A program made the position numbers and the translations under genes. Below are positions 43,281-53,063 of a stretch of 64,000 bases of DNA, in pieces. The notes under the pieces are model-generated. The model did not search any database, was not told the DNA's origin, and saw nothing but the letters and a program-made list of their open reading frames with translations. Source of the stretch: Isoetes taiwanensis (lineage: Eukaryota; Streptophyta; Lycopodiopsida; Isoetales; Isoetaceae); assembly GCA_021234155.1 (NCBI GenBank), contig JAJEKV010000143.1, positions 186,001-250,000 on the forward strand, in the 5' to 3' direction. Every line of letters starts with the position of its first letter. Within the stretch, counting starts at the first letter, position 1.

Positions 43281-43381
43281 TGACTAGAAAATACGTAAAA
43301 TATATTTTTTTCAAAAAAATACGTATTTTTTAACTTTATACGTCAGGAATTTAGATTTCGTACGTACAGAACCTATCCCTG
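43281..43381 (-). mobile_element. Relic right end of a second hAT copy of the same family
   Basis: It ends GAACCTATCCCTG, the exact complement of a CAGGGATAGGTTC terminus. The preceding 80 bp (ACTTTATACGTC, CGTACGTACA) match the right end of the 25-kb element. No matching left end is seen nearby, so it is a fragment. Confidence 0.8.
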
Positions 43382-44060
43382 AGGAAGTGCAAACATCTTC
43401 GCTATTCACATTAGAGTTAGAATTTTAGCGTCAAACTGGTGATCAAAGTTCAGATATCTCAATGTTTGCCACTAGACCATGAATCCGCTAGGTGTTGCAG
43501 CGACAGCGCAGGAGCATCCCTCTTTTTTTTTGGTACTTTTTCTATTAACTAGTAAATTTCAAGTACATCAAAAAACATATGTTGCTTTCCAAGTAGCTAC
43601 AATAAGAAAATATAGTCATAATATTTGTGAGCACACTATGAAGCACACAAAATACATAAGACAACATTTGTTTAGAAATGCCTTCAGGTAAGAGGTCACA
43701 GAAATAGGTATTTCACTATATCTGCCAGAAAGAGAATTTGAGTTTGGTCTTTAAGAAAGGTCTTCATGTCTTCTAGTCGATTCCATATTCAGTAACAGAT
43801 CTTGAGGTTAAAATTTGCACCATGATCCTCTTTAAAACATGAGCCAGCCGCACATGTTCAAAACACTTGCTAAACCAAAATAACAAAACATGATAACAAT
43901 TTAAGTCATGCGCAGGAGAGGTCTGGAAAGGCAATATAGTATGGACAAAATTGAGGCAAGGAGGATCATGATTCATGGGTTACTAGAAGATAAGTTGAAG
44001 CTGAAACAGAAGTAGAAGCGAAATGTAGGATACTAATATGGAAAACAAAGTTTGTTAAAT
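43382..44060. other. No recognisable feature
   Basis: Short frames only; none matches a family I know. Confidence 0.5.
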
Positions 44061-44633
44061 GTCATCGATTCGCGTAGCGGATCGACATTCTTGCACAAGA
44101 CGAGCATGCATGCATCGCATGCATTGCATGCGTCGCATGCATGCATCACATGCATTTTTAGGCCGTTCATCAGGTTGGGGGATCGCTATTTATTGCAGAG
44201 TTCTTCATCGATGTTTCATCGGTGCTTTCATCTCTCAGCAGTATCCATGGCTTCTATTCTTTGATCTCATGCGGAGGAGGGGCTTCTTCTTGCATGAGCT
44301 ACTCTTCCTTGACCATTCATATCCTTTCTAACCTCTTCTATCTTTGCCCTTTTGACCGGCATAGGACAATCTTCAACTTTTCTCCTCGGATCTAGTATTT
44401 GAAGTTCTCTGGTATCGAGATGTTGTTGGTTTCATGCGAGTCGCAGTGCAAGAATGTCATCGATCGCGGATCGACATTCTTGCACAAGACGACATGCATG
44501 CATTGCATGTGTCGCATGCATGCATTGCATGCATTTTTAGGCCGTTCATCAGGTTTGGGGATCGCTATTTATTGCAGAGTTCTTCATCGACGTTTCATCG
44601 GCGCTTTCTCATCTCTCACCAGTATCGATGGCT
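44061..44633 (+). promoter_or_regulatory. Duplicated promoter-like block with RY (CATGCATG) clusters
   Basis: Two units (44,061-44,252 and 44,456-44,633) share, in order: GTCATCGAT, GATCGACATTCTTGCACAAG, a cluster of overlapping CATGCATG/CATGCA motifs, TTTTTAGGCCGTTCATCAGG, a possible TATA element CTATTTATTGCAGAG, CATCGACGTTTCATCGG-like text and an ATGGCT. RY motifs bind B3-domain factors (ABI3/FUS3/LEC2 type) in seed and spore-storage promoters. Spacing from the RY cluster to the TATA-like element and ATG is promoter-like, but the frames after the ATGs are short. Confidence 0.5.
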
Positions 44634-45640
44634 CCCACCCTGTTATCTTCCTTATCTATATTATAATGTTTTGATGTGTTCAATCACGCCCTAGATCCGG
44701 CGGCCGACATTGATTCTTTAAACGAACGGTGATTGATTAGGGTTAGAGTTCATCAAACAGCAAGACCGGCATAGAGCTCCTAACTTGCATCCAGATCGAG
44801 ATCTGCAATAGTCAATCGAAAAGGGCATTTTGCATAGACTTTACAAAATTCTTGCGTAGTCGCGAGATCGGGCCGAAGTTAAGGAGCTCTCCCTTTGGGC
44901 CGTCACATTATTTTCAGAAGGCAGCCATGACGAATTTTTGGATGTTCAGAGTTTACCTCATGGCTGTGATGCCCTTTCCTTGCATCGACAGAGTTGGATT
45001 TGGTTAAAAGTTCGGGCTTTATCTGAAGAATTTAGTTGTGATGCCTGATTCTTTCATCAACAAGGTCGGATTTGATTTTAATGCCAGGTTTTATCTGAAG
45101 GATTCGAGTTTTGTGTAGAGGGATTTTGTGCAGAGGGTTTTTGTGCAGAAGGTTGTTGTGCAGTTTACTCTGTTGGTTGTAGACTGGTTATGGCTTGCAA
45201 ACCCTATAAGAGCTTTGCTGCCCAACATGGCTCTTTTGGTAGAAACGGCTGCTGGCAACAGAGACAGAGCTGGCACCTGGGCATCAGCAAGGTCGGACTT
45301 CACACCCTAATTGTTGTGTCTAACTCAAAACCTTTCCTGTAAGCACCAATGGCAGCATATAAATTGTGCCAGAGAGGAGGGCATGCAAACTGCAAAAGAC
45401 ACCACCGAATATACAAGAACAAGGGGTTGATATCTTGGGGTGGAGAACAAGGCGAAGAGTCATCTTGAATGTTGCTGGCTTCAAGATGGCAAGCTTACCA
45501 CAAATGTGAACAATGAGCTGTATTCAGAGAGTGCAGAAAGAGGCAAGGCAGTTGACAATAGATCTGAGATAGAAAAAAAATCACCATTGGCTTCCTGAAG
45601 TGCAAATTAAAGAAGCAAGCAACCGATATTGCATATTTTG
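44634..45640. other. Intergenic, with a 72-bp tandem duplication
   Basis: A diverged 72-bp unit starting GTGATGCC occurs twice at 44,966-45,110 (shared TTTATCTGAAGAATT/TTTATCTGAAGGATT). AGAGGGTTTTTGTGCAGAAGG-like text repeats at about 45,117-45,160. No gene recognised. Confidence 0.6.
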
Positions 45641-46010
45641 ATAATATACCTAATCATATGATGGACCATCATGGAGAAGGGACCTCCTGGAAAAACTCTG
45701 AGGAGCTCCAGTTGTCGAGGTGGTCTTCTAATGAGGAGGACCAGCGTTCAGGACAATATTTGAGCTTTGCCTGTCAGTAAATGTTGAATTTGGAGAGAGT
45801 GAGGGCTTATAGGATGTGGATTCTCAGCTTCTTCAGTGTTGGAATAGACATCTGGACTGTTGGATGCACGTTTGAAGAACTCATCCAAGGGGAAGCATTA
45901 TTTTTGGGCATCTCTGATATTGACCAGCTCAGTAGGATTATTCGGATGTTGGATACTCCAAATGAAGTAAGCTGGCCCGGTGTTCTAGTGTTCTAATGAG
46001 AATAAAGCCT
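45640..46010 (+). pseudogene. CDKF-like cyclin-dependent kinase fragment
   Basis: The frame reads VGIDIWTVGCTFEELIQGEA, LFLGISDIDQLSRIIRMLDT and PNEVSWPGV (about 45,838-45,990). This matches the CDK C-lobe block after the activation segment (VDIW-VGC-FAEL...PLFPG-SDIDQ). The SDIDQ-SRI wording is closest to plant CDKF or CDK-activating kinases. Serine/acidic text upstream (45,660-45,780) could be the CDKF insertion. The kinase N-lobe and the region after WPG are absent or unreadable, and a stop at 45,778 separates the two parts. Probably a decayed exon or gene fragment. Confidence 0.78.
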
Positions 46011-46489
46011 TCAGTTCTCGGAGATGTAATTATGAGGAATACAAGGATTAAGCTACAGAATCCACGCTTATGGAACTGTTGCTACTGCCCAAGATCTCAC
46101 CCGTGAAGAAGTTTGTGTCGCCCTTTTTATGCCTTAAATCCACATATGCAGGTGTCTGGTGTATTAAAAACTTCATTACATTGGCTAAACAACTGTTAAG
46201 AGTGTAGCATTATTTGGTCTTTTCTTAGGAGCTGGAAGCTTGATTCATTGTGGAAGGACGTGGTAGCTCTCAGAGATGTTTTTACGGTATGTATCATGCT
46301 ATTAACATCCCTTCTGCCAGATCAAAATATTATCGCATATCCTCAGTTTCAGATTTTTGATATGCAGCCACGGCTATATGCAATAGCTATTGCATGATCA
46401 CTTAATGCCTTTTAATTAAGGATGTTATGCATTCATATTGTTGTTCCAAGATTTTTTGTAACATTGCCAATACCGAATGTCATTTTTCT

Positions 46490-46745
46490 CAGTACCTGGA
46501 GCACAAATAAATCAAATAAAACATGGCTTCAAGTGTGCGAATGCTAATGTGGATTTTTGAATAATGTATAATGTTTTTTGAAGAATGTGTAATGTCACAA
46601 TTTTGTCAATAACATTTCTGGTGATTTTTAATCACGTTCTCTCTGGTCCCTAGATATGGTCCCTGAAGCACAAATAAATCATGATTTCAAGTGTACCAAT
46701 GCCAAAATGGATTTTTGAAGAATTTATAATGTCACAATCTGGTGA
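46490..46745. repeat. Diverged tandem duplication, period about 167 bp
   Basis: AGCACAAATAAATCA, CAAGTGT-C-AATGC and GTGGATTTTTGAA or TGGATTTTTGAAGAA recur at 46,500 and 46,667. Confidence 0.7.
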
Positions 46746-47560
46746 TTATTATTTCGAATGCTTCACATTATGTATGTACACATTAGATACCTTGCTATTT
46801 TGAGTGCAATAGTTGTTTTAAGTGTCTCCTTATGTCTATGTGGTTCTTTTGTGTATTGTTTAAGTTGATCATGGTATATATCAAACAGATACGTGGCCAC
46901 AAACCATTGAATCGATAGAAATAGACATTGAGTACATGAAAGTGAAATGGCTACAAATGCAATGCAAAATTTGAACATAGAGTGGAGAGAGCATCAAAGA
47001 TTTGACGTAAATATTTGCAACAAGAAAAAATCCGAAGCAAAGATTTATGCAATTATCTGAAGCAAGCGCGTTATATGGTTGAGCGAAATAAGAGCAGATA
47101 TCTGAATAGAAATGATCGGCAAAAATAGAAGTCCAGGTGCGATTGAACTTCTAAAAGAAAAAAAAAAAAAAAAAAAAAAATGCAAAAACTATTTTAAATC
47201 ACCCCAATATTTAGAGCCTTCTCCAATCCTTAAAAAAAAAAAAAAAAACCTAAAAAAGATCCTTTAAGAACCTTAATTGCACAAGAAGGTGGCATATGGA
47301 ACGCATGCAAAATTAAACCCACAAAGGGGTATTTAAAGGGATGTGGTTGTACCATTGTCTATGCAAAGCTCAATGAACTATTTCCAAAGTTGCAAGTTCA
47401 ATTCATAGAACAACAAAATATTCACTTTCTCATAGAGAGTGATTTCTAGGCGCATAAGATATTAGATAAAAGATATTAAAGAGTGGGAGTTGCATATAAC
47501 ACTACTTTGAAGACAAAGATGCCACCATGCATCAACAACTTCTTCCCAGCAACGCTCGTT
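46746..47560. other. AT-rich intergenic with A-runs
   Basis: A-runs at about 47,157-47,180 and 47,233-47,247. No gene or element boundary recognised. Confidence 0.5.
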
Positions 47561-47565
47561 GCTGG

Positions 47566-47630
47566 GCACCATTACTAGTATTCTTATAGGGCCTCTGGAC
47601 ACTATTACTAGTATTCTTATAGGGCCTTGT
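47566..47630. repeat. Tandem duplication, unit about 33 bp
   Basis: ATTACTAGTATTCTTATAGG plus GCCT occurs twice in a row. Confidence 0.93.
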
Positions 47631-49820
47631 CTGGATGGACGATCGTTTGGGGACTGGGGTTGTGGGCCATTGATTTGGCCACGTGGCGAGATGGGCAGCT
47701 GGGATTGCTTCGAGGATGGGCTGAGGACATCGTTTGCGTGTGTTCTTTGGTTGATCGGTTGTCTGTGGTATTTTGGTGGGATTGCTAGTGGAGCAGGAGT
47801 GTGTCCGTGGAATTTGTAGATTCAGGCGATTTTTTGTTTGTAAGCTTGTGGCTTTGGCATGCCTTCTGTTTTATGCCTTGATATGGCCACGGCAGAAACA
47901 GAGATTACACGAGGCCGCTGTTAGTGCAGTAATAAGGTCGTTTCTAGTCTCGTTTATAAGGGGCGTTTCCTCTACACTATTTCTGTCCGATCTTTCTCAT
48001 AGTGCCGCTACCCCTTTCTTCTTTTTTGGATCCGTTTCTATTTCTCAAACATGGCCCTATGCAGAGGATCTGCCCTTCTCAGACATTGTGCGTTTCTGGG
48101 CTCTGCTAGTGCAAATAAATCTGCCACTGATAAGTTTATAATGCAGAAGCAGTGGCAATTTCAAAGCTGGAATGCAGATTATCACAGTCTCTGTCAAAGT
48201 TCTGCCCCAATTTCTATGGCCAGAGCAGAGTTCTCTATATTTCACAAGGAAAAGCGATCTCTAAACAGTGCCACTTCAAGCCAGGGTATTTTTTTTAATT
48301 TCTTAATCTCATTAAATTGTAGTTTTGTGCTGCAAATTCCTTACTTAATGAGGTGAACGGTGGTCGGGTGTGGAAGAGTTAGAAGAGGTAAGGCGTGCAA
48401 GCGGCCGGCGTCCATCGCACTCAGGATCTAGGTGATCCGACATCCCTGCGGGCAGAGGAAGCACTTGCACTGTTCTGGTTGGATTGCAGAAGAAGCAGGT
48501 ATGTTCTGGAAGTTGGGTTCTGTAGTCGACTACTAGTTCTTTTAGAGGAATGTGATGCTCTGGTTTTGCTGAAGAATTTTATGAAACCCTGGTAATTCTG
48601 TTCGGTTGCGCCGTTGAAGTTGGAGGAGTTGCATTTTGGTCCAGAATTGGTCAGCTATAGTTGCATGGTTGGGGTTTTGATACCTCCCTGGTGCTATTTT
48701 TTAAGAGGCAATTTGGAGGAGGGCAATTTGTGTTTGTGGCTTATGGCAGGTTAGATATTTGAGTTGATGACGATAAGCAGTAATTAAAAACAAGAGTGGA
48801 GAATGAATTAGGCTGATTTCTTGCATTGAGAATGATAAAGGCATGTGAACATTTGTAGAGCTTTGTGTTATTTGCATGATGTTCAGACTAGTCAATGGTT
48901 GACAGCAGTGAGATGTTTTAAAAGGCAGACAGAACTGATAAGAATAGGGAAGCTATAATATTAGTGTTTGTGGAGATTGTAGAACAAAATGGGCTGATTT
49001 TTGGATCTATGTTTGCATAATGTCTACACATAGACCAATTAGGGATTTGTTGGAGATGGACCATATGAATGATGTAAAATGGTAGAGTTTACCTTGAAGT
49101 TTGTGTATAGCCATTTAATAGAACCATTTCAAAGTTTAGAGCATGTGAAATGAAAAGCTTTGTGTTATCCATACAATGGTTTGAGTGGTCAATAGTTAGC
49201 GTGATTAAAGTGTTTGTAGTCAGGCAAGCTATAATAATATGATTTGAAGCTCTATTGTTTTGTCTACATGGGAGTTGCAAAAGGTGAAGCTGCATTTGTG
49301 TTTGTGGGTTATGACAGATTAGACATTTCAAGCGATGATGGTATAATACTAGGATTTATGGAGATTGGAGAATAAAACGGGCTAATTTTGGATTTGTTGT
49401 TTGTTATAGTTTGTTTTCCATTGGTTTGTTGGCGTTCACATCTATGCCTTAGATTGCAAGGCTTATGGAATGAGCCCTGTGTAGAGGCATCAAATAGAAC
49501 CATGCATGAGGCTGCAGGGATGAGAGGTGTGCTAGTTTATTGCTTGTTGATTTGCTGGCAAGGCTGTGGTGATTGCGTCTAGATTGTTTGTTCTAGCTTG
49601 ATTCTCATTGGTTTGTTGGCATTAACATCATTGAAGTGTTTTAATTGCCATATAGCAGCAGAGCAAATGTATATGGACAATGACGGTGCCCTAGACCTCT
49701 GTTTGCACCATTAAACTCATTATCGTACTTATTTGATGGCATTTGTGATTGTTTTGAAGCTGTTCTGGCATTTTGTTTGCAGGTTTGTTTTCTGCCCCAG
49801 TTCTGGATTCACCTACTTCA
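47631..49820. other. Intergenic, diverged internal repeats
   Basis: GTGTTTGTGG-TTATG-CAG recurs about 568 bp apart (48,725 and 49,293), and CATTGGTTTGTTGGC recurs at about 49,420 and 49,604. This suggests an old, degraded duplication. No coding match found in open frames such as 47,559-47,819. Confidence 0.45.
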
Positions 49821-49824
49821 AAGC

Positions 49825-49936
49825 TACAAACAACCCAAATAGTCATGAATCTTCTCTTCCTGATCAATTTGGACGTTTTCTAGACCACATACAACCCAAA
49901 TAGTCATGAATCTTCTCTTCCTGATCAATTTGGACA
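49825..49936. repeat. Tandem duplication, period about 62 bp
   Basis: CAACCCAAATAGTCATGAAT and the following CTTCTCTTCCTGATCAATTT are repeated exactly at 49,825 and 49,887. Confidence 0.95.
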
Positions 49937-50226
49937 CCAATGATCCGTTAAAGTATGTTTTCTTTGTCATGTTGCATGGAAAAAAATTTCATTATGGTGT
50001 ATGATTGAGATAAAGAAGTTGTAGTGGAATCGCTCTTACCATCAAACAACGGATCCATAGGTCTTGGAGAACTTGCCAGATCTTGTTAGTTTCAGTTAAG
50101 CAAAATGACAAAAAATATTGCCTTTCTTTTTTTAGTTTTGAGGGCATATCCTGTGTACTAAACTTTTTGGACTATCTATCTTGTGTGGCTCATGTACTAT
50201 GATTTATTTCACTCATTTGTACTATG

Positions 50227-50695
50227 AATTTGAAAAACATGTACCTAGCATTTTTATAGGCTGTTCTCTAAGCTTTCCAATGCATGCTCATGTTTAAGAA
50301 ATGGAGCTTCCTTGTTGAAGTTACGATCATGTTACTACTCTGCAGTAAATTTAGAACAACAAATGGATTTTGTCATATTTGACATATTTAGACTAGGAAT
50401 TTGAAAAACATGTACCTAGCATCTTTTATAGACTGTTCTCTAAGCTTTCCAATGCATATTCATGTTTAAGAAATGGAGCTCCCTTGTTGAAGTTACGGTC
50501 TTGTTACTACTCTGCTGTAAATTTAGAGCAGCAAATGGATTTTGTCGTATTTGACATATTTAGACTAGGAATTTGAAGAACATCTATCTAGCATCTTTTA
50601 TAGACTGTTCTCTAAGCTTTCCAATGCATGCTCATGTTTAAGAAATGGAGCTTCCTTGTTAAAGTTACGGTTCTGTTACTACTCTGCTGTAAAAA
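50227..50695. repeat. Satellite-like array, period 171-172 bp, 2.7 copies
   Basis: Units start AATTTGAAAAACATG at 50,227 and 50,398 and AATTTGAAGAACATC at 50,570. Each contains CTGTTCTCTAAGCTTTCCAA, GTTTAAGAAATGGAGCT and GTTACTACTCTGC. Divergence between units is low. Confidence 0.95.
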
Positions 50696-52430
50696 TCTTG
50701 GCTGCTTTGGATGCAACCACTAAACAAGCAAGCGAGACATTTTGCTTCCCCAATCAAATTTAGTAACATAAAAAAACCCGAACAACTAAATAAAATTAAA
50801 GCAAATGATGTATGAACAATGTACACACTTACATCGTCATTTTTAAGTATTGTTGTTATGCTATGCTACTAAACATTATAACATTATTACCGAAAGAAAC
50901 GTTTCTTTCATTTTCCTCGCCTTAACACTTGCTACATCCTAGTTTGTCCCTCACCCCTGTCGGGCCAAACTTACACTATAAATAAAGTAATTTCAAATCT
51001 TGCCACCCATCAACACTATGCAAACTTACTCCGTGTTCCATCAAATGCACCTTTTAAAAATTGATAACCCACCATGAGACGCACATAGGAGCTATATCTT
51101 GAACCCATTTTTCCTCACATTGACCACATAACACCAATAATAATGCTTGATTCTACTTACTCCCACAAGTTCATTCCTTCCAATTCCCAAACTCAATGCA
51201 TGCATCGCCACCACATGCACCCTTTGGGTCAACGTCAATGTACACACACTAAAGCACACCATGGATAATTCTTTTTGCAAAAGGACCAAGCTACGCGTGT
51301 CTCAAACTTATGTATGCATTTTAATAAACAAATGCTTTTTCTAATTCCACATTAAGTTCTAGAATATAGAATTGCCACATTTAACCCCAACTTACATGGT
51401 AGGTGGTTTCCCATTGTGGGGCTTATAAATAATAGAAATCCACTAACCTTGCCACTGATCCATCGCCGCCTTATACATTGTAGGAATTGCGTAATTTAAA
51501 AAAAAAAAAAGGGGAAGAAACCTTGCCACCCACCTTCCCCCCTTTGCGTCTGCCCCAACGGTGCGTAACTTGTTTATATATATTCATATTTGTTATAATT
51601 GTCACGTGGCACGCGTGACCAGCCCCTCGCTTTTTGAGGTTTTTTCCCTATTAGTTTTTCTGTTGGTGATGTGCAGGTCCAGGGGTGATGCGCGACTTCG
51701 GTATTCTCTGTGGAGCGTGGGTTTTTTTGTGGGAACGTTTAGCAGCCCTGCGTTGTCCAAGCCCCTTGCCGAGATTTTATCGCTAGGGTTTTTCCTCGAA
51801 AACCCGAAAGGGCGGGGTTTTTTAATCCCGGCGATAAGCTCTCGGCAGGTACACTAGCCAACATCTGTAGCACACAATTTTATTTGGGATCCAGGTGTTA
51901 TAACTGGATATTCCCTATGTTTTCATTTTTTGGGTAGCCTGCGATGTCATCCTACACCATTATAGAAAAAACTGCTAAAATGAATGAAAAGCCTATCTAT
52001 GGGATGTTGTTGGTTTCATGCAAGTCGCAGTGCAAGAATGGTTCAGTTGTGCCAAACTTGTAAGAATTTCCTTCCCAACCATTTTCCATGAATAGGTCAA
52101 ACATATCATCTTTTCCCATAATAGCTAACAAGGAACCAACTAAATCTGCCAATAATCTGTGGTTATAATCTGCCTATACCTCTGAAGTTGTCTCTCTGTC
52201 ATAGTATAATGATTGGAGAAGAGAAACCAGAACATACAGTGCACCTGAACAACTTCTCTACAAAAAGGCTTTGCCCACAAGTTCTCCTTATCCTTTCTAA
52301 ATTTCTGAGGATCCATCTAGTATACAAAAAACTCCAACTGTCATTCATGAGTTAGCTTTCTGAGTATATGGTGAGACCTTATTTAGATCAGTGGAAGTAT
52401 CCAGCTTAAGTCTTTCCTCCCTTTTGCAGA
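50696..52430. other. Intergenic, nothing firmly recognised
   Basis: A 98-residue frame at 51,561-51,857 follows CACGTGGCACGCGTG (a G-box-containing motif) but matches nothing known to me. At 52,002-52,040 a 38-bp stretch repeats 44,417-44,455. Confidence 0.45.
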
Positions 52431-52432
52431 AT

Positions 52433-52970
52433 TTAACATAGCCTAGGATCTTCAAAAAATGGTAAACTAGAATCAACTACATTTAGATTTGAAACAAATA
52501 AAATAAACAAACCCTTGAAGCCTCCAATGGTATTCCATTTTCTGTCATATTCACTAGCTAACCTCTTCTCGTGAGCAGTAACAGTTCTTCTAGATCGAAT
52601 TGAAAAAGGCATTTTAAGCCAGAACATTTTAAAGATTTCATGATTATAAAGCACACTGTTTCTAGACTTCCAAAGGTTCCATAAGGCTAAATAAATGAGG
52701 ATGTTAGAGAAAGGATCATCATTTTGAATAAGGGAAATCACATCTCTATTAATATTTAAACCAAATCTACTCGAGCACTAGGACCAAAAATCATCAAACT
52801 TACTGCAAAAAAAAAAAAAAAAAAAAAGATCCAAAGTTTCAACATTATGACAATTTAAGGGGCAATTGGGTAATATGTTCACATTTCTTTTGGCAATAGA
52901 TTTCAAACTATTAATACTAACTTGAACAATTAACTAGATAAAAAAACTAGCTTTGGAAACACACAAGAAT
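52433..52970 (-). pseudogene. L1-type LINE C-terminal zinc-binding region (zf-RVT-like) remnant
   Basis: Minus-strand readings AKRNVNILPNCPLNCHNVET followed by LD (52,840-52,900), then FDDFWS and DVISLIQNDDPFSNILIYLA followed by LWNLWKSRNSVLY (52,640-52,740). These resemble the zinc-binding domain after RT in plant L1 elements (C-x(2-3)-C-...-ET--HLF--C, then LW-LWKSRN). An A-run (52,804-52,827) lies exactly where the HLF text is expected. The rest of this element is not seen next to it; a microsatellite and another LINE follow. Confidence 0.6.
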
Positions 52971-52982
52971 GTAATCCACTAC

Positions 52983-53062
52983 GAAGGAAGGAAGGAAGGA
53001 AGGAAGGAAGGAAGGAAGGAAGGAAGGAAGGAAGGAAGGAAGGAAGGAAGGAAGGAAGGAAG
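52983..53062. repeat. (GGAA)n microsatellite
   Basis: About 20 perfect GAAG/GGAA units. On the minus strand this is a (TTCC)n run directly after the 3' end of the LINE at 53,064, so it may be that LINE's tail. Confidence 0.95.
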
Positions 53063-53063
53063 G

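Noticed and set aside
44399-44694. His/Cys/Met-rich metal-binding peptides
   Set aside because: The His-Ala-Cys-Met-type text is only the translation of CATGCATG repeats.
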